From the NCBI RefSeq assembly GCF_008271655.1, contig NZ_VKKX01000052.1:1-64000 (forward strand): 64,000 bases of DNA, read 5' to 3'. Positions 44,776 through 54,275 of this stretch are shown here, piece after piece. Source of the DNA: Gemmobacter caeruleus (GTDB taxonomy: Bacteria > Pseudomonadota > Alphaproteobacteria > Rhodobacterales > Rhodobacteraceae). Both the position numbers and the translations under genes were made by a program. A model generated the notes under the pieces. The model worked only from the letters and a program-made list of their open reading frames with translations. It was not told the DNA's origin and made no database searches. Numbering within the stretch: the first letter of the stretch is position 1; every line of letters begins with the position of its first letter.

Positions 44776-44852
44776 GTGCCGACTTAGCTCAGTAGGTTAG
44801 AGCACCAGATTGTGGATCTGGGGGTCCCCCGTTCGAGCCGGGGAGTCGGTAC
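44776..44852 (+). tRNA. tRNA-His (GTG anticodon)
   Basis: The acceptor stem TGCCGAC (44777-44783) pairs with GTCGGTA (44845-44851). An extra 5' G at 44776 faces C73 at 44852, the hallmark of tRNA-His. The anticodon arm CCAGA-TTGTGGA-TCTGG carries GTG, and the T arm has CCCCG-TTCGAGC-CGGGG. The CCA end is only partly encoded, so it is completed after transcription. A terminator follows at 44861. Confidence 0.96.
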
Positions 44853-44860
44853 CATCTTCC

Positions 44861-44896
44861 AAAGGCCCCGCGGCGACGCGGGGCCTTTTGGCTTTT
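44861..44896 (+). terminator. Rho-independent terminator after tRNA-His
   Basis: AAAGGCCCCGCG (44861-44872) pairs perfectly with CGCGGGGCCTTT (44877-44888) around GCGA, followed by TGGCTTTT. It starts eight bases after the tRNA. Confidence 0.93.
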
Positions 44897-44950
44897 GCAG
44901 CTTTCCATTGCTTTGTGACGCGCCTTGGACGACGAAGGATCAGGCGGCGC

Positions 44951-45982
44951 ATGAGGTGTGCGGTGGCGATGATTGCGAGTCATGCAGGGTTGCGGGGGCT
45001 GGCCGCCTCGGCGGTGGCCATCGGTCATTTCACCGAGATTTTCGCCCCGGGCTGGTTTCTGCCCCATACCCATATCGCGGTGGATTTCTTCTTTCTGCTC
45101 AGCGGGTTCATCCTGACCCATGTCTATGCCGCCGATTTCGCGGGCGGTCTGAGCCTGCGCAATTGCGGCTGTTTCCTGCTGCGGCGGCTGGCGCGGATCT
45201 ATCCGCTGCATCTGGCGACGCTGGTCGCGATTCTGGCGATCCTGCGGTTTCACCTGACACCGGAGGAGGCGGGCCAGCTGGGGCCGCAACTGGTGCTGGC
45301 CCATGCCTGGGGCCTGTCGGAGCGCTATGTGCTGAACGCGCCGAGCTGGTCGATCTCGGTGGAGTTCGGCGCCTATCTGGCCTTTCCGCTTCTGGTGCTG
45401 CTCCTGGGTCGGCGCGGCGGCTGGCTTGTGCTGGCGGGGCTGAGCCTGGCGGGGGTCGCGCTGCTCTGGCCGCTGGGGGCGGGCAGTCTCGATCTGCATG
45501 TGACCGGATCGCGCCATGTCTGGCTGCGCGGGCTGGTGGCCTTTCCGCTGGGCATGCTGCTGGCCGCACTGGCGGCGCGGCACCGTGCCGGTGCGGCGGC
45601 GGGCTGGTGGCAGGGTGGCGCGCTGGCGGCTTTCGTGGCGCTGATCGCGCTTTCCACCCCCGAGATGTGCTGGCTGGTGCCGATGGCGGTGATGGTCTGG
45701 GCCTGTGCCGGCGACCGCGGCCGGATCGCCCGCATCATGGCCAGCCGCCCGATGGTCTGGCTGGGTGAGGTGTCCTATGGCATCTACCTGATCCAGTGGG
45801 TCGTCATCCTGGCGCTTTACAATATCGTGCCGAAGCTGGGGTTCCTGCCGCCCGCCGCGCTGACCCTTGCGACGGGCGTGCTGTATTTCGGCGGGGTGCT
45901 GGGCCTCGCCGCCCTGTCGGCCCGCTGGTATGAGCCGACCTTTACCCGCCTGGCGCATCGCTGTCGTCTGGGGCGCGGCTAG
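44951..45982 (+). CDS. Acyltransferase 3 (OafA/YrhL-type) membrane protein
   Basis: The 343-residue inner-membrane protein has about ten hydrophobic helices, the N-terminal GLRGLAASAVAIGHF motif with the expected His, the VDFFFLLSGFILTHVY segment, and APSWSISVEFGAYLAF later. Such enzymes move acyl groups, often acetyl, onto surface sugars or exported metabolites. The ATG at 44951 was chosen; another at 44966 is possible. Substrate unknown. It stands alone between tRNA-His and tex. Confidence 0.85.
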   Translation: MRCAVAMIASHAGLRGLAASAVAIGHFTEIFAPGWFLPHTHIAVDFFFLLSGFILTHVYAADFAGGLSLRNCGCFLLRRLARIYPLHLATLVAILAILRFHLTPEEAGQLGPQLVLAHAWGLSERYVLNAPSWSISVEFGAYLAFPLLVLLLGRRGGWLVLAGLSLAGVALLWPLGAGSLDLHVTGSRHVWLRGLVAFPLGMLLAALAARHRAGAAAGWWQGGALAAFVALIALSTPEMCWLVPMAVMVWACAGDRGRIARIMASRPMVWLGEVSYGIYLIQWVVILALYNIVPKLGFLPPAALTLATGVLYFGGVLGLAALSARWYEPTFTRLAHRCRLGRG

Positions 45983-46042
45983 GCCGCTTGCACCTGCCAC
46001 CGGGCGGGCTATGGTCGCCCCCCGACCCGAGGAAGGACCATC

Positions 46043-48370
46043 ATGATTCAGGACGCCGCCCGCCGCATTCCCCTTGTCATCGCCCGCGAGATCGGCGCCC
46101 AGCCCGCGCAGGTCGGGGCCGCGATCGAACTGCTGGACGGCGGCGCCACGGTGCCCTTCGTCGCGCGCTATCGCAAGGAGGTGACGGGGGGCCTGGATGA
46201 CACGCAACTGCGGACCCTGGCCGACCGTCTGACCTACCTGCGCGAGATGGAGGCACGGCGCGCGGCGATCCTGGGCTCGATCACCGAACAGGGCAAGCTG
46301 ACCGACGATCTGGCCGCCAGCATCGCCCGGGCCGAAACCAAGGCCGAACTGGAAGACATCTATCTGCCCTACAAGCCCAAGCGCCGCACCCGTGCCATGA
46401 TCGCGCGCGAGAACGGCCTTGGCCCGCTGGCCGAGGCCATTCTGGCCGACCGCCGCGCCGATCCTGCGGCGCTGGCGGCGGGCTACATCTCCGAGGCGGT
46501 GCCCGATGTGAAGGCCGCGCTGGAAGGCGCGCGCGACATCGTGGCCGAGGGTCTGGCCGAAAACGCCGATCTGCTGGGCCGGCTGCGCGGGCATATGAAA
46601 CAGGCGGCCGAGATCGCGGCCGGCGTCGTGGCGGGGAAAGAGGTCGAGGGCGCCAAATTCTCGGATTATTTCGCGCATCGCGAAAAATGGGACACCGCGC
46701 CGTCGCATCGCGTGCTGGCCATGCTGCGTGGCCGGAACGAGGGCGTGCTGTCGCTGGATCTGGAGGTGGACCCTGACGCCCCGCGCGGCCAGTCGCCCTG
46801 CGAACGCATCTGCGGCGCGGCGCTAGAGGCCGGCGGGCAGGGCGCCGGCGACCAATGGCTGCGCGAGGCGGCAAGCTGGGCCTGGCGGGTCAAGCTGAAA
46901 ACCTCGCTCACGCTCGATCTGATGGGCGAATTGCGCGACCGCGCCGAGGAGGAGGCGATCCGCGTCTTTGCGCGCAATCTCAAGGATTTGCTGCTGGCGG
47001 CACCGGCGGGGGGCAAGGCGACGATGGGCCTTGATCCGGGCATCCGCACCGGGGTGAAGGTGGCGGTGGTCGATGCGACCGGCAAGCTGCTGGCGACGGA
47101 TACCGTCTATCCGTTCCAGCCGAAAAACGACCTGCGCGGCGCGCAGGTGGCGATTGCGCAACTGATCGCGAAACACGGGGTCAAGCTGATTGCCATCGGC
47201 AATGGCACCGCCAGCCGCGAGACGGAAAAGATGGTGGCGGAGCTGCTGTCGCATCTGCCGGGCGAAAAGCCGGTCAAGGTGGTGGTCAGCGAGGCCGGCG
47301 CCTCGGTCTATTCCGCCTCTGAACTGGCGGCGAAGGAATTTCCGGGGCTGGACGTGTCGCTGCGCGGTGCGGTGTCCATCGCGCGGCGCCTGCAAGACCC
47401 GCTGGCCGAACTGGTGAAGATCGAGCCGAAATCCATCGGCGTCGGCCAGTATCAACATGATGTGGACCAGCACCGCCTGGCGCGGCAACTGGATGCGGTG
47501 GTGGAAGACGCGGTGAACGCGGTCGGGGTCGATCTCAACACCGCCTCCGCGCCCTTGCTGGCGCGGGTCTCCGGCGTGGGGCCGGGGCTGGCCGAAAGCA
47601 TCGTGGCGCATCGCGACGCGAACGGGCCGTTTGCCACGCGGCGCGAATTGCTCAAGGTCGCGCGGCTGGGGCCGAAGGCCTTTGAACAGGCGGCGGGCTT
47701 TCTGCGCATCTCCGGCGGGAAGGAACCGCTTGACGCCTCCTCTGTCCACCCCGAGGCCTATGACGTGGCGCGCCGCATCGTCGCCGCCTGCGGGCGGGAT
47801 ATCCGCGCCCTGATGGGCGACAGCGCCGCCCTGAAACGCCTGAACCCGCGCGAATTCATCGACGCGAAATTCGGTCTGCCCACCGTGCAGGACATCCTGT
47901 CGGAACTGGAAAAGCCCGGCCGTGACCCGCGCCCCAGCTTCAAGACGGCGACCTTCACCGACGGGGTCGAGGATATCAAGGATCTGAAGCCCGGCATGAT
48001 GCTGGAAGGCACGGTGACCAACGTGGCGGCCTTCGGGGCCTTTGTCGATATCGGCGTGCATCAGGACGGACTTGTCCATGTCAGCCAGCTGGCCGACCGT
48101 TTCGTGAAAGACCCGCATGAGGTGGTGAAGGCCGGCGATGTGGTGCAGGTCCGGGTGGTGGAGGTGGACGTGCCGCGCAAGCGTATCGGCCTGACCATGC
48201 GCAAGGACAGCGCCGATGCCCGCGAAAGCGCGCGCGACCGCGCCGCCGAACGCGGGCCACAGGGGCCGAAGGGCGGCAAGCCCGCGCCGCGCGGGCCGAT
48301 GTCGTCGGGGCCGAAGGGCGGGGCGGGCAACGCCTTTGCCGACGCGCTCAAGGGCAAGTTCGGGCGCTGA
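46043..48370 (+). CDS. tex: Tex-family RNA-binding transcription accessory protein
   Basis: Tex proteins bind nucleic acids and affect transcription and toxin expression; the eukaryotic relative is Spt6. The 775-residue protein has the N-terminal helical Tex domain with [20 protein letters not shown] (about 30-50), a YqgF-like RNase H fold ([20 protein letters not shown], about 330), a helix-hairpin-helix part ([20 protein letters not shown], about 495) and an S1 domain ([20 protein letters not shown], about 655), ending in a Gly/Lys/Pro-rich tail. The length is typical. Confidence 0.95.
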   Translation: MIQDAARRIPLVIAREIGAQPAQVGAAIELLDGGATVPFVARYRKEVTGGLDDTQLRTLADRLTYLREMEARRAAILGSITEQGKLTDDLAASIARAETKAELEDIYLPYKPKRRTRAMIARENGLGPLAEAILADRRADPAALAAGYISEAVPDVKAALEGARDIVAEGLAENADLLGRLRGHMKQAAEIAAGVVAGKEVEGAKFSDYFAHREKWDTAPSHRVLAMLRGRNEGVLSLDLEVDPDAPRGQSPCERICGAALEAGGQGAGDQWLREAASWAWRVKLKTSLTLDLMGELRDRAEEEAIRVFARNLKDLLLAAPAGGKATMGLDPGIRTGVKVAVVDATGKLLATDTVYPFQPKNDLRGAQVAIAQLIAKHGVKLIAIGNGTASRETEKMVAELLSHLPGEKPVKVVVSEAGASVYSASELAAKEFPGLDVSLRGAVSIARRLQDPLAELVKIEPKSIGVGQYQHDVDQHRLARQLDAVVEDAVNAVGVDLNTASAPLLARVSGVGPGLAESIVAHRDANGPFATRRELLKVARLGPKAFEQAAGFLRISGGKEPLDASSVHPEAYDVARRIVAACGRDIRALMGDSAALKRLNPREFIDAKFGLPTVQDILSELEKPGRDPRPSFKTATFTDGVEDIKDLKPGMMLEGTVTNVAAFGAFVDIGVHQDGLVHVSQLADRFVKDPHEVVKAGDVVQVRVVEVDVPRKRIGLTMRKDSADARESARDRAAERGPQGPKGGKPAPRGPMSSGPKGGAGNAFADALKGKFGR

Positions 48371-48583
48371 TCGGCGGGCGGGCGCTGATCGGGTGGCGGC
48401 GGCTGCGCCAAAGGGCGCCGACGCCGCCGGTGCCGCGCAATGGCGGCTGGCATGGGCGCGGCTTCCGCGCCACAAGGGACGATGATCCGGGGCTGCCCCC
48501 GGCGCCTGTCACGATTTTGCCGCTTTCGGCCGTTTGACTGCGCTTCACCCCTCCCGATCCCGTTTCCCGAGCAAGGGCCCGCC

Positions 48584-49840
48584 ATGCCGCTTTCCGATAT
48601 TCTCACCGCTGTCTCCAGCGATCCCGGCCTGCGCGCCGAAACCCCCGCCGGCCAGATCGACCGTGGCGTGGCCGCTGCGGGCAAGATGAACCGGATCCTG
48701 CTGTCGATGATCGAACAGACCGGCGTCAATGCCGACGGTCTGCTGACGGCGGCGGACATGCAGCGCATCTCCGACGCGCTCTGGCTGCCGCGCAACGCCG
48801 AGCCGTGGCGGCAGTTCTGGCTGGCCCATGGCAATGACAATGGTGATCTGGAAACCGGCTTTCACCTTGTGAAGGATGACGGCGGCACCCGGCAATTCCG
48901 CGGCCGCGATTTCATCGACACCGTGGCCGACGCCTTTTACCATTTCGGCTTTCGCATCGAGGACGGGCGCTATGCCAATGAGGATGGCAACCAGAACGAG
49001 CGCATCGCCGACGCGGCGGGCTGGCTCAACTATTTCCTGAACGGGCGCAGCGTGGTGCTGGGCGGGGGCGGCAATGACATGCTGGCCACCGGCACCTACA
49101 GCGCCTATTTCGCCAATGCCCGGCACGAGACCTTCTATGCCGGTGCCGGCAATGACAGCATCGCCGCAGGGTCGGGGCGCGACCGTATCCTGGGGGGCGC
49201 CGGGGCCGACGAGATCGGCGCGGGGGCGGGCAATGACCGCGCCTGGGGCCAGGCCGGGCGCGACCGCATCTGGGGCGAGACCGGCCATGACACGCTGGAT
49301 GGCGGCGCGGGCAATGATGTGCTGGGCGGCGGCGCCGGGCGCGATCTGCTGCGCGGTGGCACCGGGGCCGACACGCTGTCGGGCGACGATCAGGCCGACC
49401 GGCTGGAGGGCGGGGCAGGGGCTGACCTGCTCTATGGCGGGGCGGCGAATGACCGGCTTCTGGGCGGTGCGGGCAATGACCGGCTGGTCGGCGGCGAGGG
49501 CGGCGATACCCTGCGCGGCGATGCCGGCGCCGACCTGATCCAGCTCTGGGAGGAACGCGCGGCGGCCGATGTCGTCGTGCTGCGCCCCGGCGACAGCGGA
49601 CGCGACGCCAGCAGCATCGACCGCGTCGAGGGATTCGAAAGCGGATCGGACCGTATCGACCTGCGCGCCTTCGGGCCGATGCTGTTCGAGACGCTCGACT
49701 TCCGCGGCGGCGGCACGGCCTCGTGCTATTACGATGGCCATATGCTGCGGATCGACGCCGATGGCGACCGCGGCGCCGACATGCTGGTGGAATTCGCCTG
49801 GGTCGAAACCCTCGTCGCCCGCGATTTCATCTTCGCCTGA
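48584..49840 (+). CDS. RTX (haemolysin-type Ca2+-binding repeat) protein
   Basis: The 418-residue protein has an N-terminal unknown domain of about 160 residues with LPRNAEPWRQFWLAHGNDNG, then about a dozen GGxGxDxLx nonapeptides (for example GGAGADEIGAGAGNDRAW and GGAGNDRLVGGEGGDTLR) that bind calcium in a beta roll, and a C-terminal part with FESGSDRIDLRAFGPMLFET typical of serralysin-type ends. It would leave by type I secretion; no such system is in the window. The ATG at 48584 follows a weak AAGGGCC. The N-terminal domain is not recognised. Confidence 0.82.
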   Translation: MPLSDILTAVSSDPGLRAETPAGQIDRGVAAAGKMNRILLSMIEQTGVNADGLLTAADMQRISDALWLPRNAEPWRQFWLAHGNDNGDLETGFHLVKDDGGTRQFRGRDFIDTVADAFYHFGFRIEDGRYANEDGNQNERIADAAGWLNYFLNGRSVVLGGGGNDMLATGTYSAYFANARHETFYAGAGNDSIAAGSGRDRILGGAGADEIGAGAGNDRAWGQAGRDRIWGETGHDTLDGGAGNDVLGGGAGRDLLRGGTGADTLSGDDQADRLEGGAGADLLYGGAANDRLLGGAGNDRLVGGEGGDTLRGDAGADLIQLWEERAAADVVVLRPGDSGRDASSIDRVEGFESGSDRIDLRAFGPMLFETLDFRGGGTASCYYDGHMLRIDADGDRGADMLVEFAWVETLVARDFIFA

Positions 49841-49891
49841 GCCGGCGGTTCATGGCAATCTGGTCCGGCCCCCAGCCGGAAAGGAAGCGCC

Positions 49892-50371
49892 ATGACTCAG
49901 GCCAAGGCCACGATCTGCCTCTGGTATGACACCGAGGCCCAGGCCGCCGCGGAATTCTACGCGACGGTCTTTCCCGACAGCGCGGTGACCCATATCCATC
50001 GCGCGCCCGCCGATTACCCCTCGGGCAAGGCAGGGGATGTGCTGATGGTGGAATTCACCCTGTGCGGCCTGGCCTGTATCGGGCTGAACGGCGGCCCGGC
50101 CTTTCCGCAATCCGAGGCCTTCTCGATCCAGATCGCGACCGAGGATCAGGCCGAAACCGATCGTTACTGGCAGGCGATCACCGGCAATGGCGGACAGGAA
50201 AGCGCCTGCGGCTGGTGCAAGGACCGCTGGGGCGTGAACTGGCAGATCACCCCGCGCGTGTTGACCGAAGCGATGGCCGCCGGTGGCGACGAGGCTCGGC
50301 GCGCCTTCACCGCCATGCTGGAGATGCGCAAGATCGACATCGCCACGATCGAGGCCGCGCGGCGCGGCTGA
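49892..50371 (+). CDS. VOC-family protein (PhnB/3-demethylubiquinone methyltransferase-like fold)
   Basis: The 159-residue protein starts with ATICLWYDTEAQAAAEFYAT and contains VFPDSAVTHIHRAPADYPSG, GLACIGLNGGPAFPQSEAFS and a C-terminal CGWCKDRWGVNWQITPRVL, which match the PF06983-type group of the vicinal oxygen chelate superfamily. The catalytic role is usually unknown. The ATG at 49892 has GGAAGCGCC in front. Terminator-like hairpins follow. Confidence 0.82.
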   Translation: MTQAKATICLWYDTEAQAAAEFYATVFPDSAVTHIHRAPADYPSGKAGDVLMVEFTLCGLACIGLNGGPAFPQSEAFSIQIATEDQAETDRYWQAITGNGGQESACGWCKDRWGVNWQITPRVLTEAMAAGGDEARRAFTAMLEMRKIDIATIEAARRG

Positions 50372-50379
50372 GGCGGGGA

Positions 50380-50417
50380 AGGGGGCGCTCGCGCCCCCTC
50401 TTGAGCCTGCGGCTCAA
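50380..50417 (+). terminator. Tandem hairpins after the VOC gene
   Basis: AGGGGGCG (50380-50387) pairs with CGCCCCCT (50392-50399), and TTGAGCC (50401-50407) pairs with GGCTCAA (50411-50417). Two short stable stems lie directly after the stop codon and before the larger inverted repeat. Confidence 0.5.
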
Positions 50418-50421
50418 TTCA

Positions 50422-50501
50422 CCCCCTGAGGATATTTAGAAACAGATGAAGGGCAAGGCGCGCTTCCGCCCCTTCATCTGTTCACAAATATCCTCGGGGG
50501 G
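50422..50501. repeat. 80-base inverted repeat carrying GGATATTT between convergent genes
   Basis: The left arm runs CCCCCTGAGGATATTT then AACAGATGAAGGG (50422-50452), and the right arm CCCCTTCATCTGTT then AAATATCCTCGGGGG (50469-50500), with a 16-base loop. It lies between the convergent VOC and tldD genes and could end both transcripts. Single-arm relatives are seen at 6383-6436 and 36301-36355. Confidence 0.7.
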
Positions 50502-50560
50502 AGGCCCGAAGGGCCGTGGGGGGCAGACAGCCCCCCCTGCGCCCCAGCCACGGTGACGTT

Positions 50561-51982
50561 TCAGGCCGCCGCGCCGCCAATGGTCAGCCCGCCGATCAGC
50601 AGGCTGGGCTGGCCCACCCCTACCGGCACCCATTGCCCGGCCTTGCCGCAATTGCCGATGCCGGGGTCCAGCGCCATGTCATTGCCGATCGCGCGGATAT
50701 TACGCAGCGCCGTCGCGCCATCGCCGATCAGCGTGGCGCCCTTGACCGGGGCGATGACCTTGCCGTTCTTCACCCGATAGGCTTCGGTGCAGGAAAAGAC
50801 GAATTTCCCGTTGGTGATATCGACCTGGCCCCCGCCAAAGCCCACGGCCCAGATCCCGTCCTTCAGATCCGCAAGGATCGCGGCGGGATCGGTGTCGCCG
50901 CCCAGCATGTAGGTATTGGTCATGCGCGGCATCGGGATATGGGCAAAGCTCTCGCGCCGGCCGTTGCCGGTGCTGTGCGTGCCCATCAGCCGGGCATTCT
51001 GGCGGTCCTGCATATAGCCCACCAGCACCCCGTCCTCGATCAGCGTGGTGCGGTTCGACGGCGTGCCCTCATCGTCGAAGCTGATGGAGCCGCGCCGGTC
51101 GGGCAGGGTGCCGTCATCCAGCACCGTGACCCCGGGCGCGGCGATGCGCTGGCCCATCAGCCCGGCAAAGGCCGAGGTCTTTTTCCGGTTGAAGTCGCCC
51201 TCCAGCCCGTGCCCGATCGCCTCGTGCAGCAGGATGCCGGGCCAGCCCGGCCCCAGCAGGATATCCATCACCCCCGCCGGCGCCGCTTCGGCATCGAGGT
51301 TGACCAGTGCGATGCGCAGGGCCTCGCGTGCGACGGGTTGCCAATGCGCGGGATCGAGCAGCGCCTTCAGGCCAAAGCGCCCGCCGCCGCCCATGCCGCC
51401 GCTTTCGCGCCGCCCGGACTGTTCCACGATGACCGAGATGTTCAGCCGCGCCATCGGCCGCACATCGCGCAGGCGCAGCCCCTCTGGGCGCAGGATCTCC
51501 ACCTCTTGCAGGCCGGCGCTGATCGTGGCCGAGACCTGCACCACGCGGGGATCGAGGCCGCGGGTGAAGGCGTCGATTTCCTTCAGCACGTCGATCTTGC
51601 CGGCAAAGCTGGCATCCGCCATCGGATCGGCATCGCCATAAAGGTGGCGATTGGTGCCGATGGGCGCCGCGGCCAGGGTGCCGCCGCCATCGCCCACGGC
51701 CAGGCGCGCGGTCTCTACCGCGCGTTTCAGCGCGGCTTCGGAGATCTCGGTCGAATGGGCATAGCCCGCCACCTCGCCGCGCACGGCGCGCAGGCCAAAG
51801 CCCTCGGAGGCGTCGTAAGAGGCGGTGCGGATGCGGCCATCATCCAGCACCAGCGCCTCGGAGCGCTTGCGTTCGAGGAAGATCTCGCCATCTTCCGCCC
51901 CTGCGACAGCCTGTCGCAGCAGGGCCAGCGCCCGCCCCTCATCCAGCAGAGTGTCGAAGGGGCGGAAAGGGTTGTCGGTCAT
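50561..51982 (-). CDS. tldD: Metalloprotease TldD
   Basis: TldD with TldE (PmbA) forms a protease that degrades unfolded peptides and processes toxins such as microcin B17. The 473-residue protein has the zinc motif HEAIGHGLEGD (HExxxH) and the segments TTLIEDGVLVGYMQDRQNAR and FVFSCTEAYRVKNGKVIAPV, with a GNCGKAGQWVPVGVGQPSLL end. The ATG at 51980-51982 has CAAGGACG upstream; an earlier in-frame ATG is less well placed. It is divergent from ctaC, as in related genomes. No tldE partner is in the window. Confidence 0.95.
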   Translation of the reverse strand: MTDNPFRPFDTLLDEGRALALLRQAVAGAEDGEIFLERKRSEALVLDDGRIRTASYDASEGFGLRAVRGEVAGYAHSTEISEAALKRAVETARLAVGDGGGTLAAAPIGTNRHLYGDADPMADASFAGKIDVLKEIDAFTRGLDPRVVQVSATISAGLQEVEILRPEGLRLRDVRPMARLNISVIVEQSGRRESGGMGGGGRFGLKALLDPAHWQPVAREALRIALVNLDAEAAPAGVMDILLGPGWPGILLHEAIGHGLEGDFNRKKTSAFAGLMGQRIAAPGVTVLDDGTLPDRRGSISFDDEGTPSNRTTLIEDGVLVGYMQDRQNARLMGTHSTGNGRRESFAHIPMPRMTNTYMLGGDTDPAAILADLKDGIWAVGFGGGQVDITNGKFVFSCTEAYRVKNGKVIAPVKGATLIGDGATALRNIRAIGNDMALDPGIGNCGKAGQWVPVGVGQPSLLIGGLTIGGAAA

Positions 51983-52139
51983 CGGGGCGTCCTTGATCCA
52001 TGTCAAATGGCGGCGGATTGTCGCACGGTTTTGCTTGTCGTCCGTTGCCTAATATGGTTTCAAGGCAGCGAGAAACAACGGGATTCTGCCCGGCAAACGG
52101 GCATGGCCGAAAAGCGGACATAAAGCCGCACTGAACGGG

Positions 52140-53033
52140 ATGAGACAGATGCGATTCATGAAGACCCTTTCCGGCGTCGCTCTGACCATGGCTGCGCTGC
52201 CGGCCATGGCGCAGGATTTGCCGGTGATCGGCAAGCCGGTCGATGGCCTGATGGGCTTTCAGCCCGCCGCGACCGAACTGGCACGCGACATTCACTGGCT
52301 GGACGGGGCGCTGAACTGGGTCATCGGGCTGATCGTGCTGTTCGTGCTGGCGCTGATGCTTTACAGCTTTGCCCGCTTCAATCAGCGCGCCAATCCCAAG
52401 CCCGCGACCTTTACCCATAACACGCCGCTGGAAATCACCTGGACCGCGATTCCGATCCTGATCCTGGTCGGCATCTTCACCTTCTCGCTGCCGGTGCTGT
52501 TCAAGCAGCAGGAAATCCCGGAAGGCGATATCGTGGTCAAGGTGACCGGCTACCAGTGGTATTGGGGCTATGAATACACCAAGGACGGCATCACCCCGGA
52601 AAATGACGGGTCGGAGCCGGTCGCCTTTGAAAGCTTCAAGCTGGAGCGTGATCAACTGGCGCAATATGGCTATCAGGACAGCGACTATCTGCTGGCCACC
52701 GATACCGCCATCGTGCTGCCGGTCGGCAAGACCGTCGTGATGCAGGTCACCGGCGCCGACGTGATCCACAGCTGGACCATCCCTGCCTTCGGCGTGAAGC
52801 AGGATGCGGTGCCGGGCCGTCTGGCGCAGCTCTGGTTCAAGCCCGAGATGGAAGGCATCTTCTTCGGCCAGTGTTCGGAGCTGTGCGGCAAGGACCACGC
52901 CTATATGCCGATCACCGTCAAGGTCGTGTCCGAGGCGAAATATGCCGAATGGCTGGCCAAGGCCAAGGCGGGCGACGTGCAACTGTCGTCGGTCGCGGTC
53001 GAGGCGCCGGTGCAACTGGCGGCCAGCAACTGA
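52140..53033 (+). CDS. ctaC: Cytochrome c oxidase subunit II
   Basis: Subunit II accepts electrons from cytochrome c through its CuA centre. The 297-residue protein has a signal peptide (to about AMAQ), two membrane helices (about 57-80 and 100-122) and a periplasmic cupredoxin domain with CuA ligands His210, Cys245, Glu247, Cys249, His253 and Met256 in [13 protein letters not shown]. The QWYWGYEY aromatic patch is present. ATG codons at 52140, 52149 and 52158 all give signal peptides. A TAATAT (52050-52055) may be the -10. Confidence 0.96.
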   Translation: MRQMRFMKTLSGVALTMAALPAMAQDLPVIGKPVDGLMGFQPAATELARDIHWLDGALNWVIGLIVLFVLALMLYSFARFNQRANPKPATFTHNTPLEITWTAIPILILVGIFTFSLPVLFKQQEIPEGDIVVKVTGYQWYWGYEYTKDGITPENDGSEPVAFESFKLERDQLAQYGYQDSDYLLATDTAIVLPVGKTVVMQVTGADVIHSWTIPAFGVKQDAVPGRLAQLWFKPEMEGIFFGQCSELCGKDHAYMPITVKVVSEAKYAEWLAKAKAGDVQLSSVAVEAPVQLAASN

Positions 53034-53113
53034 TCAGCGGCCCTGGGGCCGGCACGGAAGGCAGGGGCGGCGCGTTCGGTTGAACGGGCCGCCTGACCCA
53101 CCGGGAGGAACGG

Positions 53114-54070
53114 ATGAGCGACATTCACGCCAATGGAAGCCTGGGCACAGGCACCGCCGCCGGAACCGGCGAGGCGGGCTTTGGCGATTACGTCGCGCTG
53201 CTCAAGCCGCGTGTCATGTCGCTGGTGGTGTTCACCGCGCTGGTGGGCCTGCTGGTCGCGCCGGTGCCGGTCCATCCCTTCATCACCTTCACCTGCATCC
53301 TGTTCATCGCCCTGGGCGGCGGCGCCTCGGGCGCGCTGAACATGTGGTGGGATGCCGATATCGACCAGGTGATGCGCCGCACCAAGGGCCGCCCCATCCC
53401 GGCGGGCCGCGTGCAGGCCGGCGAGGCGCTTGGCCTCGGCCTCGCGCTCTCGGGGCTGAGCGTGATGATGCTGGCGCTGGCGGCGAATGTCGCGGCGGGG
53501 CTGCTGCTGGGCTTTACCATCTTCTTCTACGTCGTGATCTATTCGATGTGGCTCAAGCGGTCCACGCCGCAGAACATCGTGATCGGCGGCGCGGCGGGGG
53601 CCTTTCCGCCCATGATCGGCTGGGTCTGCGCCACCGGGTCGGTCTCGGTCGAGGCGGTGCTGATGTTCCTCTTGATCTTCATGTGGACGCCGCCGCATTT
53701 CTGGGCGCTGGCGCTGTTCATGAACAGCGATTATGAGGCCGCGGGCGTGCCGATGCTGACCGTGACCCATGGCAAGCGCAGCACCCGCAATCACATTCTG
53801 GTCTACACGATCCTGCTGGCGCCGGTCGCGCTGGCGGCGGGGTTCACCTCGATCGGCGGGCCGGTCTATCTGGCGATTTCGGTCCTGCTGAATGCGGGCT
53901 TCCTCTGGGGCGCCTGGCGCATCTGGCGCCGCGATGAGGCGCAGGCCGAGGCGGACAAATACGCCACCGAGAAATCGGTGTTCAAATTCTCGCTGCTCTA
54001 CCTGTTCCTGCATTTCAGCGCCTTCCTGCTGGAGGCGGTGCTGAAATCCTTTGGCATGGGGGGCTGGTAA
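53114..54070 (+). CDS. ctaB: Protohaem IX farnesyltransferase (haem O synthase)
   Basis: CtaB attaches a farnesyl chain to haem b to give haem o, the precursor of haem a in the aa3 oxidase. The 318-residue membrane protein has about nine helices, the LKPRVMSLVVFTALVG start, NMWWDADIDQVMRRTKGRPI with the Asp-rich prenyl diphosphate motif, and the later FMWTPPHFWALALFMNSDY. The ATG at 53114 has GGGAGGAACGG upstream. It lies between ctaC and ctaG. Confidence 0.96.
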   Translation: MSDIHANGSLGTGTAAGTGEAGFGDYVALLKPRVMSLVVFTALVGLLVAPVPVHPFITFTCILFIALGGGASGALNMWWDADIDQVMRRTKGRPIPAGRVQAGEALGLGLALSGLSVMMLALAANVAAGLLLGFTIFFYVVIYSMWLKRSTPQNIVIGGAAGAFPPMIGWVCATGSVSVEAVLMFLLIFMWTPPHFWALALFMNSDYEAAGVPMLTVTHGKRSTRNHILVYTILLAPVALAAGFTSIGGPVYLAISVLLNAGFLWGAWRIWRRDEAQAEADKYATEKSVFKFSLLYLFLHFSAFLLEAVLKSFGMGGW

Positions 54071-54071
54071 G

Positions 54072-54275
54072 ATGGCGCTGCGGACGGAACACGAAATCCA
54101 TCAGCGCCGTCTGGGGCGCAATCTGGGGCTGGGGCTGGTGCTGGCGGCCTTTGTCGTGCTGGTCTTTGGCCTGACCGTGGTCAAGGTCACCCGCGGCGAT
54201 CCGATGCAGGCCTTTGACCATAGCGCGCGGCCCGAGATGGTGCCGGCCGATGCGGCGCAGGGGGCGGGGCAATGA
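54072..54275 (+). CDS. Small single-TM protein of the oxidase cluster (CoxF-like)
   Basis: The 67-residue protein begins MALRTEHEIHQRRLGRNLGL, with one hydrophobic helix (about residues 18-40, LGLVLAAFVVLVFGLTVVKV) and a short hydrophilic end. Similar small proteins sit at this place in Rhodobacteraceae and are annotated as CoxF or as a cytochrome oxidase assembly protein. The role is not proved. The start lies one base after the ctaB stop and the stop overlaps ctaG in an ATGA, so translation is coupled. Confidence 0.75.
   Translation: MALRTEHEIHQRRLGRNLGLGLVLAAFVVLVFGLTVVKVTRGDPMQAFDHSARPEMVPADAAQGAGQ

Noticed and set aside
44810-44950. Longer start for the acyltransferase frame reading through tRNA-His and its terminator
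   Set aside because: The upstream part of the frame is tRNA and terminator sequence, so it cannot be protein coding.
48371-48583. Gene or RNA in the 213-base gap between tex and the RTX gene
   Set aside because: Only GC-rich low-complexity sequence; no ribosome site, terminator or conserved motif was seen.
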